A stretch of DNA of 64,000 nucleotides from Onchidella celtica (GCA_963931925.1 OZ007567.1:90500998-90564997), one strand, 5' to 3'. Counted from the stretch's first letter, positions 60,101 through 62,865 are shown. The notes: generated by a model not told the origin, from the letters alone. Numbers and translations: made by a program.

Positions 60101-62865
60101 AGGCGTGCTGTTGAACAAGTTACTGGCTACCCCTTGTCGTCCCCTATCACCGTTTCCGCATTCTTTCCTACTCCACCCCCCCCCCCCCCTAGGTTGAGAA
60201 CCACTGTGCTATATCATACACCGGGGTGGCCAAACTTGCTTAATGCAAGAGCCACATACGATAGATTTGAGATGTTTGAGAGCCACAAGATACAAGCCAA
60301 ATTTGCACACGTTTTTATTGTTACATATACATTTTGTTTTTCAAAAAACAACATCTATTCATGTATGCAGGTTTTTAAACTGTTAATTTGTATTAGTTTC
60401 AGTAATCACAAAGTAGACATATACCAAATATTTTCAAAATTATGACTGATAAATTAACTGTGATGAAAAAGAACTCAGCCAATAATTATATTTCCAAGGG
60501 CCGTATATTGAAGGTCAAAGAGTCACATGTGGCTCGCCAGCCGCGGTTTCGCCACCCCTGTCATACCCCAACATAGCGATACTGAGTAGCTAGTGCAAAT
60601 GCTAGCAGGCGCAACTACCAAGATAGCAGCACTACGGACAAACACACATTTAATATAAAATGTACAACATTTATCATCTACAAACCTTGCCCAGTTTGGT
60701 TTTGTTCCTATGAGTCGAACGCTAAAGACAAATAAACCGATATTAATATAAATAAAAGGCCAAAAACCCGGGAGGATTCGAACAATATCCGAATCAAGAG
60801 CTGGTATGATTCATAATCTAATTGTCTATAACCGTTCCAAAAAACCAAACAAAAACTACGTGGACAGCGGTTTTGTAAACTCGCTTTAACAGGTAAGGAA
60901 AGAATGTTGTAATCCAAATTATGGCAGTTCAAAATAGAAATGACCCTGAATTCCTGCTACCTAAGATTTTCTCTACCACTGATGGATATCTTATGCATTA
61001 GTTTTCAGCATTTTGTCTCCCAGAAGCTCCTATCTAGCCAAATTATTTAAACTAAACAAGACTACACAGAAATTGTTTACTACCCCTCATTTCATTTCAC
61101 GACATTATTAGATACCTTATTACCTGTTCCCTTCTAATCCAAGACCCCGAACGATAACTAAGTCTTGTATTGCCAATTTCAGAAGCTCAGAACTGCCACT
61201 AAAAATATTATAAGAGGTTTTTATGTTGTTGTTTTTCCCTTGCTAAGTTTACCAGCTATTTTGGTACATTTCACCTACTCAAAAAGTCTGGCAGGGACAT
61301 CACTGATTACTTTTTATTACATATAATTATTTTTGTTTGTGTCACTGTATAATTCTATAAATGCTTGCACAAGGAAACTCTTGGTTACAGAGGGAAATAA
61401 TGCAGAGGCGAATGCAGATTGTGAGAAACTGATGGTAGGACACAATATGAGAATGAATGAGGGTATTCTGGAAGATGGGTAAGGGGTGGAGAGCAATACT
61501 GGTGATTAACAAAATACTCAACAAACTTTTTCTAAAATGGTCTTCGATTGTGAAGCCTTCACTGTTTCACTGGTCTAATATGGAAGTCAGACAAAAGTGA
61601 TTAAGTGGCCTCATAAGAAGTTGTGTATGGTGAAACCTTCCATAAAAAGTTTAGTGCAAACTCAACAACAAAACAAAACAAAATTACATTGGAAGAAACA
61701 AATCTGTAATATAATAGGATGCATTTAAACGGTAGCAAGAATACAATGTAACAAAAAAAATATATATATATAATGGTGCTTTCCTGAATAATGGAAACAA
61801 ATGTCATATAATCATGAGTTTTGTGGAGCAGATAATGTTAAAGGGTATAAGAAGAATATATCTCAAGTAACACAACAAACTGATATGTTGAAATCTCCAA
61901 GAATGGCTCAAGGTGTGTGGAATACTGGAACCCCTTACTTTAATTTAATAAAATCAGATGGTGCTGGTGGATTTCCATTTATTACGTTTGGTTTTTAATT
62001 TTATCAGAGAATATTCTGTACCTATGCCTTTCACTCAGCCATGAGCTGCTGAAATGATACTATGTCATGCACTTTCTAAACTATTCAGAAATGAGAATAC
62101 TCCAAACAACTACCAGTTAAATCATTTCATCATGCAGAAAACTCACTCAAAAGTTTAAATAATAAAACACACATTCAAGTTAAGAGAAACAGATAGATAT
62201 CAAGTAATCGTATTATTAATGTGATACTGTTAGCTGTTAGAACTGGCACCAACAATTCTGTTACATGTTTCAACAATCGGGATAGTAAGAAAAAAAACTG
62301 TTTGTTGTTCGTTTTTGTACTTACATGACCACTGTCAGTATTGGATGGTGTTGGTTCAAAAATGTGAATCTTTCTCCTAAAGCTTGCAGCAATCTGTAGG
62401 AGAGACATGAAACAATGCCTATCAATATAAAAGAATTCAAAATATTTTAAATGGTCAACAGTAAAAACTGACTTTCCCTCTGCTTTTGTCCTGGCAAGTA
62501 GCCTGATGAATTCAATGATCATGTCATGAGCCACTTAATACAAACATTTCATACAAGCATTTCCTGCTCCTTTTTTATTACCAGGTAAGATTTAGATTTT
62601 AGTTTATCATTACACACTTTTTCATTTCACCATGACAGAATTTGAAAATCTTTGGCAACCACCCCCCCCCCCCCCTCCACAAAGACCGTTTTTGCTTCCT
62701 CCCCGACAGCACGTTTGTCTCTCTCATTTCACAACATACCTTTCCTGTGTCAGTGGAACAGTCCACACAGCTGACTTTGATGCTCCCTCGAAGAACACCA
62801 GGTATGGTCACCACCCGCTGAAAGTTGCTGGCAAGGATCACAATGTCACATCCAGAGGCATAGGC
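1..62865 (-). CDS. DMXL2: DmX-like protein (Rabconnectin-3 alpha), partial gene, 49 exons seen
   Basis: A single multi-exon gene fills the window. I joined 49 exons (62740-62865 down to 1-125); all intron phases agree and the total is 9663 nt, 3221 codons, with no stop. Recognition rests on conserved stretches: ASGCDIVILAS near the start, SHPRAVTGFEWRETSKYMP, CGHRFR and LPLMLTTSHHN, GHLSSASIYPACFSP, then the Rav1-like core (DECGLRFLLAM, VWAFHSE, GVGWWL, DAAIYYLAMKK, AAALFFLAG), and C-terminal WD40 repeats (LTGGADGAVRLWEW, LLISGGRKG, FQAHEGPIKCLALDP). Known family role: with WDR7 and ROGDI it promotes V-ATPase V1/Vo assembly on endosomes and synaptic vesicles. Missing are exon 1 (right of the window) and about 70 C-terminal residues (left). 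The full protein would be near 3.3 thousand residues, somewhat longer than the vertebrate proteins of about 3.0 thousand. DMXL1 versus DMXL2 cannot be separated here; invertebrates usually have one such gene. Confidence 0.96.
546..635 (-). CDS. DMXL2: DmX-like exon 48 (C-terminal WD40)
   Basis: Encodes AFQCHEQGSPAVVYASRQH, LLISGGRKGEI and joins exon 49 through Cys. Matches family CHDHGATVLQYAPKQQLLISGGRKGHVC. Acceptor GACAG|CC; the donor ATCT|GTATCC is off consensus but is fixed by the phase-1 join to exon 49. Confidence 0.95.
1016..1160 (-). CDS. DMXL2: DmX-like exon 47 (C-terminal WD40)
   Basis: Encodes RLQCHNKTTSDFQFVGSSS, LIATAGQSSEHKNVCLWDT, SSLIH. Matches family WQCHSKATSDFAFITSSSLVATSG...NVCLWDTL...SLIHGF. 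Acceptor CTCAG|AGG, donor CATG|GTCAGT, phase 0 in, 1 out. Confidence 0.96.
1220..1450. repeat. Dispersed direct repeat, copy A
   Basis: Same-orientation partner of 2588-2805: shared blocks include ttaacacagtggaaaatg, attgtaacactgtaattttac, and gggaccaaacac followed by gtctatttccaaaac. The two copies flank exon 46. Diverged, with indels; probably an old interspersed repeat or segmental copy. Confidence 0.88.
1650..1727 (-). CDS. DMXL2: DmX-like exon 46 (C-terminal WD40)
   Basis: 26 codons: CCVSDTEGAICLWQVGMGS, NFNKPIM. Matches family CGVADGEGFLSIWQVN. Acceptor TGTAG|TGT, donor ATG|GTGAGT, phase 0/0. Confidence 0.94.
2322..2452 (-). CDS. DMXL2: DmX-like exon 45 (C-terminal WD40)
   Basis: Encodes LTGGADGAVRLWEWGHGHP, IATLRQPGNFPKVTKVLFN, AQGNK. 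Matches family YLTGAQDGSVRMFEW...RQAGNARVTRLYFNSQGNK. Acceptor CTTAG|AT, donor AAG|GTAATA, phase 1 in, 0 out. Confidence 0.97.
2588..2805. repeat. Dispersed direct repeat, copy B
   Basis: Partner of 1220-1450, in the intron between exons 44 and 45. The same ordered blocks are present from ttaacacagtggaaaatg to tctatttccaaaac. Confidence 0.88.
3155..3215 (-). CDS. DMXL2: DmX-like exon 44 (61-nt small exon)
   Basis: Encodes IMRRPVMGVRRIGSHPILP and His, matching residue for residue in length the family LMKRNLHNVKRMTSHPVHQ. Acceptor TGTAG|ATT, donor CACT|GTGAGA, phase 0 in, 1 out. The last base joins exon 45 to make the Tyr of HYLTGG. First blade of the C-terminal WD40 block. Confidence 0.93.
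3216..8933 (-). other. DMXL2: Large intron (5.7 kb) between exons 43 and 44
   Basis: Very AT-rich, with an AT microsatellite at about 3268-3292 and A-rich simple stretches (for example near 4677-4694). No coding homology on either strand. Confidence 0.7.
8934..9090 (-). CDS. DMXL2: DmX-like exon 43 (Pro/Ser/Thr-rich linker)
   Basis: Encodes NPNPGPEAPEFLVVQTPQD, TPNTPYMPSPSASQANLQ, TGRGSSV: the linker before the C-terminal WD40 block. Acceptor AACAG|TCC, donor GTG|GTAAGT, phase 2 in, 0 out. Confidence 0.9.
9091..13992 (-). other. DMXL2: Large intron (4.9 kb) between exons 42 and 43
   Basis: AT-rich, no further exon needed: phases join exactly across it. It contains the fold-back insertion at 10770-11216 and short A/T runs. 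Nothing else recognised. Confidence 0.75.
10770..11216. mobile_element. Fold-back insertion with 14-bp flanking direct repeat
   Basis: A 447-bp segment flanked by exact direct repeats cttcattagtacag (10756-10769 and 11217-11230). It holds two inverted arms: about 10770-10880 and 11044-11160. The best core is gtatgtagcaaagcctcgc (10799) against its reverse complement gcgaggctttgctacatac (11118), and both arms also share a ccgaaa-atagggc-like outer motif. A related non-inverted copy lies near 53705-53825. The 14-bp duplication suggests target-primed retroposition; no coding sequence is visible, so the family is unknown. Confidence 0.8.
13993..14117 (-). CDS. DMXL2: DmX-like exon 42
   Basis: Encodes ANTSLLALSTQKEIVELDI, IIRPPVWLEDENEYDIEML. 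Matches family EIVLASTHDVQELDVTSLL...YIWIGEEYD. Acceptor GATAG|GCC, donor GAA|GTAAGT, phase 0 in, 2 out. Confidence 0.95.
14443..14550 (-). CDS. DMXL2: DmX-like exon 41
   Basis: 36 codons: VGSMKTSSSENEQQVKDPM, KIMHKEQDIITAFAINQ. Matches family AKVIHKESDMIMAFSVNKA. Acceptor CATAG|GTT, donor CAG|GTGAGA, phase 0/0. Confidence 0.95.
14747..14867 (-). CDS. DMXL2: DmX-like exon 40
   Basis: Encodes ASRATLPIKRLWFHLLKQE, NLNHIFMRYVYRKRKEPED. Matches family SSALPVKRLWHFLVKQEVLQETFIRYIFTKKRK. Acceptor TACAG|TGC, donor GAT|GTAAGT, phase 2 in, 0 out. Confidence 0.97.
15150..15345 (-). CDS. DMXL2: DmX-like exon 39
   Basis: Encodes ELPNVSPNLNAVMKVLEQW, EELLQSRLDLFGGAPNNYI, ALFQPENTPF. Matches family LENWEQILQEKMDQFEGPPPNYI and LEPENTPF. 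Acceptor GTCAG|AA, donor TTCAT|GTAAGT, phase 1 in, 2 out. Confidence 0.97.
15837..15970 (-). CDS. DMXL2: DmX-like exon 38
   Basis: Encodes ARNSNNTEHSDSGSYSWCI, LHYAVVKSVISNLSTFLPQ, IGIELS. Matches family PNSYSWALLHLTMVKLVHHNVKNFFPIAGLEFSEL. Acceptor CCCCAG|AGC, donor TCTG|GTACGT, phase 2 in, 1 out. Confidence 0.95.
16300..16439 (-). CDS. DMXL2: DmX-like exon 37 (acidic)
   Basis: Encodes PFVPSAESILDYDSDDSVE, an acidic run (SSEEEDDDDD) and ends KTTRPTS. Matches family PFLPLSDSGVIYDSDESIHSDDEDDD. Acceptor GCAG|CCC, donor TCT|GTAAGT, phase 0 in, 2 out. Confidence 0.95.
17224..17381 (-). CDS. DMXL2: DmX-like exon 36
   Basis: Encodes DVSKQRLMFNFKMMSGSG, then KETIREKFVPPEISMVNYF and MTK, matching family RFNMRML and YKEKFIPPELSMWDYFVAK. 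Acceptor TTCAG|AT, donor AAG|GTGAAT, phase 1 in, 0 out. Confidence 0.96.
17655..17897 (-). CDS. DMXL2: DmX-like exon 35
   Basis: Encodes VTSLKVLLAREKDEDAPKI, NILLTESCISVYMSLLISA, LYRIVANKLDTQAWAALFG. Matches family SLINLLSSAQDEDQPKLNILLCEAVVAVYLSLLIHAL...AHPLNNRMWAAVFGGG. Acceptor TTCAG|GT, donor CCAA|GTAAGT, phase 1/1. Confidence 0.97.
18041..18153 (-). CDS. DMXL2: DmX-like exon 34
   Basis: Encodes PEFSYPSSHLMAGVKRSRN, a Gly run (SGGGGE), and NTPPAKWP, matching family ATPNSSPAQWPG. Acceptor TTCAG|CCC, donor CCAG|GTAGGA, phase 2 in, 1 out. Confidence 0.93.
18802..18980 (-). CDS. DMXL2: DmX-like exon 33
   Basis: Encodes DSLKTVVDFPVPPNAYTDI, STIRDLAVALSSCIYQSLC, ending GIDGFI. Matches family LHSLAASLSASIYQALCDS. 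Acceptor GCAG|GAC, donor AAG|GTTTGT, phase 0 in, 2 out. Confidence 0.95.
19350..19490 (-). CDS. DMXL2: DmX-like exon 32
   Basis: 47 codons: ELQQERPQQQLLSPLPFPT, TLPLLSASITSNRSVVADP, VQYLQNSIQ. Matches family QLQSPLPLPTTLPLLSASI...VIANPVLYLNNHI. Acceptor CCAG|GAA, donor CAA|GTAAGG, phase 0/0. Confidence 0.97.
19718..20019 (-). CDS. DMXL2: DmX-like exon 31
   Basis: Encodes ASSEVFDDEQNDDLLEP, basic NRRTRSLSTRS, then SRRKAWLKCNQHLLRTLTS, YCILQGSGGGGLASVRMEL. Matches family RRKSWLQKNQDLLRVFLSYCSLHGAQGGGLASVRMEL. Acceptor ATAG|CC, donor CAG|GTAGAT, phase 1 in, 0 out. Confidence 0.96.
20225..20473 (+). pseudogene. C-terminal scrap of a CR1/L2-type LINE ORF2
   Basis: Plus-strand open frame (LHWLLA at 20225, stop at 20471-20473) with the terminal signature of CR1/L2-like ORF2 proteins: LHWL, then FSVFGPSTW (usually FGP..WN.LP), then SFTGFKNSLKTHLFKNHF (usually F+..LKT.LF...F). 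A deletion after LHWL is likely. It lies antisense to the host gene in the intron between exons 30 and 31. No target duplication seen; old fragment. Confidence 0.8.
20591..20756 (-). CDS. DMXL2: DmX-like exon 30
   Basis: Encodes VLMEELGNLATGFEVDGGH, LRHQLYIWLEKEVEVLKVL, ending TGPD. Matches family ILMTELRTLATGYEVDGGKLRFQLYNWLEKE. Acceptor TACAG|GTG, donor GATG|GTAAGA, phase 0 in, 1 out. Confidence 0.97.
21244..22074 (-). CDS. DMXL2: DmX-like exon 29 (831 nt, acidic linker)
   Basis: 277 codons. Begins KDIGRAHADHGSFDKLLQI, then PRVFNFYNYLRTHPLIIR, ITPAERQLFFAAAHAHFQN, GCPLVAIEVMRKLPKCP, then a variable region, FQDELELDLGLGGSDESEN and acidic runs, ending IDIMAQQYKFIACLK. Matches family FSFYNYLRTHPLLIRR...ERKLFFTTANAHFKVGCPVLALEVL...IAEQLKFRACLK. 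Acceptor TACAG|AAG, donor AAG|GTAAAT, phase 0/0. Confidence 0.97.
22557..22790 (-). CDS. DMXL2: DmX-like exon 28 (Rav1-like core)
   Basis: 78 codons: VILDKLDDLQFAIVLCRLY, KSLLYTRILGLDENG, PDPFLRSMALWQLNDYESS, LRTLLE. Matches family DIQLALVIARLYE and SDPFLRSIAYWVMEDYTRALDTLLE. Acceptor TTCAG|GTA, donor GAG|GTATGT (strong), phase 0/0. An open frame runs on about 85 codons past this donor, but it is intron. Confidence 0.96.
22905..23095 (-). pseudogene. Decayed copy of exon 19 in the intron between exons 27 and 28
   Basis: Same-strand copy of 30953-31150: exon 19 plus upstream intron. A 50-base stretch (23016 leftwards) is nearly identical, and the peptide HVDSYNDELNPDRVDYK mirrors LVDSYNDELSPDGVDYK. 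It has lost about 7 bases near its 5' end (frameshift against the phase-1 acceptor), the acceptor CAG has become CGG, and I see no donor at the position matching AAG|GTATGA. Confidence 0.88.
24005..24170 (-). CDS. DMXL2: DmX-like exon 27 (Rav1-like core)
   Basis: Encodes SVQDSKMESFFSQDFSTDK, KNAFHLLSKGQYHHAAAL, FFLAGQVDNAVN, matching family FF..DF...ALKNAFSLLGKQRFEHSAAFFLLAG. Acceptor TACAG|GTC, donor AAT|GTAAGT, phase 2 in, 0 out. Confidence 0.97.
24596..24813 (-). CDS. DMXL2: DmX-like exon 26 (Rav1-like core)
   Basis: Encodes EILSAIPCVKAEEPVWDEL, YGVGWWLNN, VKVANTAFKKTKKPMDAAI, YYLAMKKRTMVKSLF. Carries the GVGWWL and DAAIYYLAMKK signature of Rav1/DmX. Acceptor GCAG|GAA, donor TTTAA|GTGAGT, phase 0 in, 2 out. 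Confidence 0.97.
25047..25228 (-). CDS. DMXL2: DmX-like exon 25 (Rav1-like core)
   Basis: Encodes VTVKKEEHQGSTDECGLRF, LLAMRQYQCLVKTLPPIQR, and PFHLVWAFHSEATQ. Near-identical in pattern to family TLDECGLRFLLAM...LPPVQR...VWAFHSD. Acceptor TACAG|TG, donor CAG|GTAAGG, phase 1 in, 0 out. Confidence 0.97.
25601..26603 (-). CDS. DMXL2: DmX-like exon 24 (largest, 1003 nt)
   Basis: Begins VFTQWRSSGESEGVVEE, continues through a Ser/Thr-rich part, then LYDSGLFEAARFANPVLPQ, YHPKLLMELMNFGK, VKAILAHLVRC, IPPLPLYALIAADK, and ends TLDLSDTSD. This is the start of the Rav1-like core (family LFEAA...LPQYHPKQLMELLNSGK...ILAHLV). Acceptor ATCAG|GTC, donor GATG|GTAAAT, phase 0 in, 1 out. A long Ser/Asp-rich linker (QPSKDNDYSNLLD through SSSNPRRPRLQS) precedes the ALAEVV helix. 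Confidence 0.97.
26604..28524 (-). other. DMXL2: Intron between exons 23 and 24, mostly an LTR-like insert
   Basis: 1.9 kb intron; 26732-28113 is an LTR-like element with its own entry. The remaining roughly 130 bp left and 400 bp right are plain AT-rich intron. Confidence 0.8.
26732..28113 (+). mobile_element. Solo LTR-like element (1382 bp)
   Basis: Starts TGTAAC and ends GTCACA (TG...CA), with a 5-bp direct repeat acata on both sides (26727-26731 and 28114-28118). Base composition is clearly less AT-rich than the surrounding intron. A TATA box (tataaatcccc at 27051) followed by a non-coding leader-like stretch places the promoter on the plus strand. No protein domain is visible. Near the right end, tggtgtcagaag (28071) resembles a primer-binding site, which should not lie inside a solo LTR, so a non-autonomous internally deleted element is also possible. 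Confidence 0.75.
28525..28788 (-). CDS. DMXL2: DmX-like exon 23
   Basis: 88 codons: VSNEIAKSLKVVTGPQPES, WMRLKGIELTTADGLPPLP, MHISWVRGGILVVGMDNET. Matches the family LPPLPMHISWVRDGILVVGMDSEM segment before the Rav1-like core. Acceptor CCAG|GTT, donor CAG|GTATGG, phase 0/0. Confidence 0.96.
29102..29451 (-). CDS. DMXL2: DmX-like exon 22
   Basis: Encodes GGSEWVEEDIIELNNIKIP, a variable middle with SVPSLSTINSVKRS, then VQLDWVSAEDGSHLLTVGV and KILIYGQ. Matches family STGGSEW...LDWASREDGSHILTVGVG...YG. The acceptor CTGAAG|GA has a poor pyrimidine tract but is the only phase-1 site giving the conserved GGSEW join. Donor CAG|GTGAGC, phase 0 out. Confidence 0.92.
29865..30005 (-). CDS. DMXL2: DmX-like exon 21
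   Basis: Encodes RPIAVSCAYSGRIAVAYR, then GPIRTQAEHPDDKFVNL and VVIFECEST. Matches the family VSCAYSGRLAVAYK-type blade. Acceptor TTTAG|GC, donor ACAG|GTAAGA, phase 1/1. Confidence 0.95.
30326..30692 (-). CDS. DMXL2: DmX-like exon 20
   Basis: Encodes VCCQELDLPDDVEVISA, GGHLSSASIYPACFSPYQF, ACSDGEIRFWHC, and ends SSVSVS. Matches family CTQELPLPDNVE...GHLSSASIYPACFAPY...TACSDGTVRFW. Acceptor TTCAG|GTT, donor TCAG|GTAAAA, phase 0 in, 1 out. Confidence 0.96.
30953..31095 (-). CDS. DMXL2: DmX-like exon 19
   Basis: 48 codons: NYDWNQYSSLVDSYNDELS, then VDYKASYPKCPVSNQVM and ends KTTK. Acceptor CCCAG|GGA, donor AAG|GTATGA, phase 1 in, 0 out. I do not recognise this stretch as strongly conserved in vertebrates. 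A decayed copy of the exon with flanking intron lies at 22905-23095. Confidence 0.85.
31708..31930 (-). CDS. DMXL2: DmX-like exon 18
   Basis: Encodes DWQNIQLLHVYQEQLITGE, an acidic turn, then FDENFYLVVLEKPPGG and STLHMWKITIDSKPN. Acceptor CCAG|GAC, donor AATG|GTAGAA, phase 0 in, 1 out. Confidence 0.94.
32457..32621 (-). CDS. DMXL2: DmX-like exon 17
   Basis: 55 codons: KPSLSNVSTSSGSSYYDLP, then AVEFFNVVSLQSSTRPGC and ends DAISDALQ. Acceptor TACAG|AAG, donor CAG|GTGAAT, phase 0/0. Confidence 0.92.
32963..33785 (+). mobile_element. 5'-truncated non-LTR retrotransposon (LINE) insertion
   Basis: An 823-bp insert flanked by a perfect 12-bp target-site duplication acaacatagaaa (32951-32962 and 33786-33797). 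It lies antisense to the host gene in the intron between exons 16 and 17. It is cut off on its 5' side inside the reverse transcriptase palm and ends 3' in a TGA/ATG-type simple repeat (tgatgatgatga), as expected for target-primed reverse transcription with incomplete extension. Confidence 0.93.
32974..33765 (+). pseudogene. Reverse transcriptase C-terminal fragment of the LINE
   Basis: One uninterrupted frame from the insert edge to a stop. It starts with the catalytic FADD box (32992-33003), then the primer-grip-like LGLRIHPAKSK-type segment (SIGLRIHPAKSKVL), FCYLGSIIDNKGGTE, LLYGCETW, and a C-terminal stretch with WRWIGHTLRR and RGRPRGTWRR. This C-terminal signature is common in invertebrate non-LTR elements; I cannot assign the clade by eye. 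The absence of stops or frameshifts implies recent insertion. No full protein and no endonuclease are present, so it is dead on arrival. Confidence 0.9.
33925..34057 (-). CDS. DMXL2: DmX-like exon 16
   Basis: Encodes TSLGSYSNSPSALFVASDG, QCLRLFQAVIDARSLL, ending AYTEA. Matches family SPSACFVASDGKSLRIYQAVIDAR. Acceptor TTCAG|CAC, donor GCC|GTAAGT, phase 2 in, 0 out. A LINE insertion ends about 130 bp downstream in the next intron. Confidence 0.95.
34058..41661 (-). other. DMXL2: Large intron (7.6 kb) between exons 15 and 16
   Basis: AT-rich; no exon or recognised coding remnant. It contains a 96-bp tandem duplication (36314-36505), a GA-rich run near 35220-35236, and scattered A/T homopolymers. 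Short open frames at 35656-36040 show no motif I know. Confidence 0.7.
36314..36505. repeat. 96-bp tandem duplication
   Basis: Copies 36314-36409 and 36410-36505, both starting gaaagtaaatatccacatta and running to ggtatgac. About six mismatches over 95 bases and no indel seen. Confidence 0.95.
41662..41836 (-). CDS. DMXL2: DmX-like exon 15
   Basis: Encodes ETPDVEQVGPTFCSEMIL, WQVVPVGPLSKSGGITEL, and AFTSVAWVPTLLP. Matches the family CSELILWRV...VGPLSKSGG...NVAWLPTLLP. Acceptor TACAG|AA, donor CCGAG|GTACGC, phase 1 in, 2 out. Confidence 0.95.
42363..42772. repeat. 205-bp tandem duplication across the exon 14 donor
   Basis: Two head-to-tail copies, 42363-42567 and 42568-42772, both starting agcaaataaaaaatg and ending cccgactgg. 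I count about six single-base differences and no indels. The right copy holds the true last 38 bases of exon 14 and its donor; the left copy, in the intron, repeats both. Confidence 0.96.
42735..42963 (-). CDS. DMXL2: DmX-like exon 14
   Basis: Encodes VSFAEKTKFQNIVSVSH, ARACGHRFRTNFAACHPVL, LMLTTSHHN, then a Gly/Ser/Gln tail ending ETSSATA. Acceptor TTTAG|GTG, donor GCAG|GTTATT (weak), phase 0 in, 1 out. The last 38 exon bases and the donor are copied 205 bp downstream in a tandem duplication. Confidence 0.95.
43166..43478 (-). CDS. DMXL2: DmX-like exon 13
   Basis: Encodes LIDHLDESTPFTFHQAQ, ASFSSRLPRAFPIPDA, MHMVTK-type segment IHMVTKHNNGTLNQWQ. Matches the family QVSFSSRIPVAFP and SKH.NGTLN.W blade. 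Acceptor CCAG|GCT, donor CAG|GTAAAT, phase 2 in, 0 out. Confidence 0.95.
43773..43900 (-). CDS. DMXL2: DmX-like exon 12
   Basis: Encodes IHLLQSGVIDRLDRKIDAL, then DYVFSIHPVDGSFLVW, matching the family LDRKIETLL...FTIHPVDGTFLVW. Phase 0 in. I chose the donor G|GTTGGT because only this phase-2 end joins exon 13 without a stop and keeps the conserved Trp; the stronger-looking GTACAT four bases downstream would give a stop. Confidence 0.9.
44444..44580 (-). CDS. DMXL2: DmX-like exon 11 (Ser/Glu-rich linker)
   Basis: Low-complexity linker SPVERSKSKSQSSARKGHS ... QQREEEPPPEFP. Acceptor CTCCAG|GC, donor CCT|GTAAAT, phase 1 in, 0 out. Supported mainly by phase and position between exons 10 and 12; linker sequence is not conserved. 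Confidence 0.82.
44979..45212 (-). CDS. DMXL2: DmX-like exon 10
   Basis: Encodes DIPLLPIIGNKDDVDSNFRL, HWLNNKDLEFTMEAEKL, then an acidic tail ending SEEEDDDEGDE. The HWLNNK motif is family-specific. Acceptor CCAG|AC, donor GAAA|GTGAGT, phase 1/1. Confidence 0.95.
45419..45672. repeat. Diverged ~134-bp tandem duplication
   Basis: Copies at about 45419-45545 and 45553-45672, both led by tttcttttcatagaaa, sharing cattttgcac, gaggatat-like, gagacatc-like blocks, and ending tcacaactt. Intronic, in the intron between exons 9 and 10. Several indels, so older than the other tandem copies. Confidence 0.8.
46011..46186 (-). CDS. DMXL2: DmX-like exon 9
   Basis: Begins QAIHKRRKHPKSGMDHL and ends VLHFHLACSINPDT, matching the family LCHFHIAASINPATD. 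Acceptor GACAG|GCA, donor ACAG|GTAAGT, phase 2 in, 1 out. The solo LTR at 46258-47465 begins 71 bp upstream of this acceptor. Confidence 0.94.
46187..47908 (-). other. DMXL2: Intron between exons 8 and 9, mostly a solo LTR
   Basis: 1.7 kb intron; 46258-47465 is the solo LTR. The remaining 440 bp on the exon 8 side is ordinary AT-rich intron. Confidence 0.85.
46258..47465 (+). mobile_element. Solo LTR (1208 bp) with 4-bp target duplication
   Basis: Begins TGTCACGA and ends with its reverse complement TCGTGACA; flanked by gcat on both sides (46254-46257 and 47466-47469). TATA-like gagtataagtagagg at 46510 puts the promoter on the plus strand, antisense to the host gene. GC content is visibly higher than the intron. 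Three internal repeat sets: about 105-bp units from 46268 and 46373; ggtccgggcgaca-led units at 46585, 46699 and 46804; and gatggcgggtgtgaac-ended units near 46850-46914 and 46951-47008. No coding domains, so a solo LTR left by recombination; superfamily not assignable. Confidence 0.9.
47909..48094 (-). CDS. DMXL2: DmX-like exon 8
   Basis: Encodes GSVANMLVTSCEDNVCRIF then VETILPDAGLL and a basic stretch (RHKKRFVQRLKTIR). Matches the family NVLLTSCHDGVCRLWAETLLP blade. Acceptor TTCAG|GGG, donor AAG|GTCAGT, phase 2 in and out. Confidence 0.95.
48691..48826 (-). CDS. DMXL2: DmX-like exon 7
   Basis: Encodes SQGLMRHDSVLSPKKH, then FVYISHPRAVTGFEWRETS and ends KYMP. One of the best conserved N-terminal stretches of the family. 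Acceptor CTCAG|TAT, donor AAG|GTAAGT, phase 1 in, 2 out. Confidence 0.96.
49214..49253 (-). CDS. DMXL2: DmX-like exon 6 (40-nt small exon)
   Basis: Only 40 nt: NERLVKIWYEDQK, the strand-d VKIWY of a WD40 blade. Acceptor GTTAG|AAT, donor AAAG|GTAATT, phase 0 in, 1 out. Confidence 0.9.
49969..50035 (-). CDS. DMXL2: DmX-like exon 5
   Basis: Encodes PASPVTHLKYSPDSYVFAS then LGK: a WD40 blade matching the family HLMEWSPDGEYFATAGK. Acceptor GCAG|GCC, donor AAG|GTAAGA, phase 2 in, 0 out. Confidence 0.93.
50199..50275 (-). repeat. 3' end of an old retroelement with TTATC-type tail
   Basis: Read on the minus strand: gaatttcccctgtgggataa, then taaagtga, then a run of TTATC units. The 'cactttattatcccacaggggaaattc' type of ending recurs widely in marine animal LINE/SINE tails. 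Only the tail is recognisable, so the family is not assigned. Confidence 0.5.
50550..50784 (-). CDS. DMXL2: DmX-like exon 4
   Basis: Starts GSRLLTGGEVIQIWEF, passes through an acidic linker (ASEDDDP), and ends WECVWKTK, the family DWKCVWQCK motif. Acceptor CCAG|GT, donor AAA|GTAAGC, phase 1 in, 2 out. Confidence 0.94.
51805..51883 (-). CDS. DMXL2: DmX-like exon 3
   Basis: Encodes KLDYRWFPTAEL through CLSWNVE, aligning with the family KCQWLKTG...LAWDPQ stretch. Acceptor TTTTAG|AAA, donor GAAG|GTATGT, phase 0 in, 1 out. The preceding 10.4 kb intron makes this exon easy to miss. Confidence 0.92.
53705..53825. repeat. Single copy of the fold-back repeat family
   Basis: Contains tttcttatctgaggctttgttacata-type sequence followed by a tttttgccacattttgtcttt block, matching the right arm of the 10770-11216 insertion, plus ggggtcgcagcaaggc, which matches the reverse complement of gccttgctgcaacccc at 11172. 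Block order differs, indicating rearrangement. Confidence 0.7.
58290..58475. repeat. Minisatellite, ~40-bp unit, about five copies
   Basis: Imperfect units each carrying tgggcctcaagg(gc)cagaaatca or a close variant (58305, 58350, 58384, 58419, 58455 approximately). GC-richer than flanks. No coding meaning seen. Confidence 0.85.
59832..60206. mobile_element. Non-autonomous hAT transposon (MITE), 375 bp
   Basis: Terminal inverted repeats CAGTGGTTCTCAACCT at the left and AGGTTGAGAACCACTG at the right, with a perfect 8-bp target duplication tgctatat (59824-59831 and 60207-60214). The termini are the widespread hAT type. No transposase frame; contains a C14 run next to the right terminus. Confidence 0.96.
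60222..60560. mobile_element. Second non-autonomous hAT transposon, 339 bp
   Basis: Termini cggggtggccaaact at the left and the inverse of CAGGGGTGGCGAAACC at the right, with subterminal gagccacat/atgtggctc arms. An 8-bp target duplication with one mismatch (tcatacac at 60214-60221, tcataccc at 60561-60568). A different hAT subfamily from its neighbour. Confidence 0.88.
62325..62393 (-). CDS. DMXL2: DmX-like exon 2 (23 codons)
   Basis: Encodes IAASFRRKIHIFEP followed by TPSNTDSGH, the blade that continues WD40 propeller 1. Acceptor ACAG|ATT, donor CAT|GTAAGT, phase 0/0. It is followed by the largest intron in the window (10.4 kb). Confidence 0.93.
62740..62865 (-). CDS. DMXL2: DmX-like exon 1 of window (42 codons)
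   Basis: Start of the N-terminal WD40 block. Begins AYASGCDIVILAS and ends STDTGK. Acceptor CAG at the right, donor AAG|GTATGT at the left, phase 0 on both sides. The AYASGCD start matches the family second exon, so the true first exon (initiator Met and about 28 residues) lies beyond 64000. Confidence 0.95.
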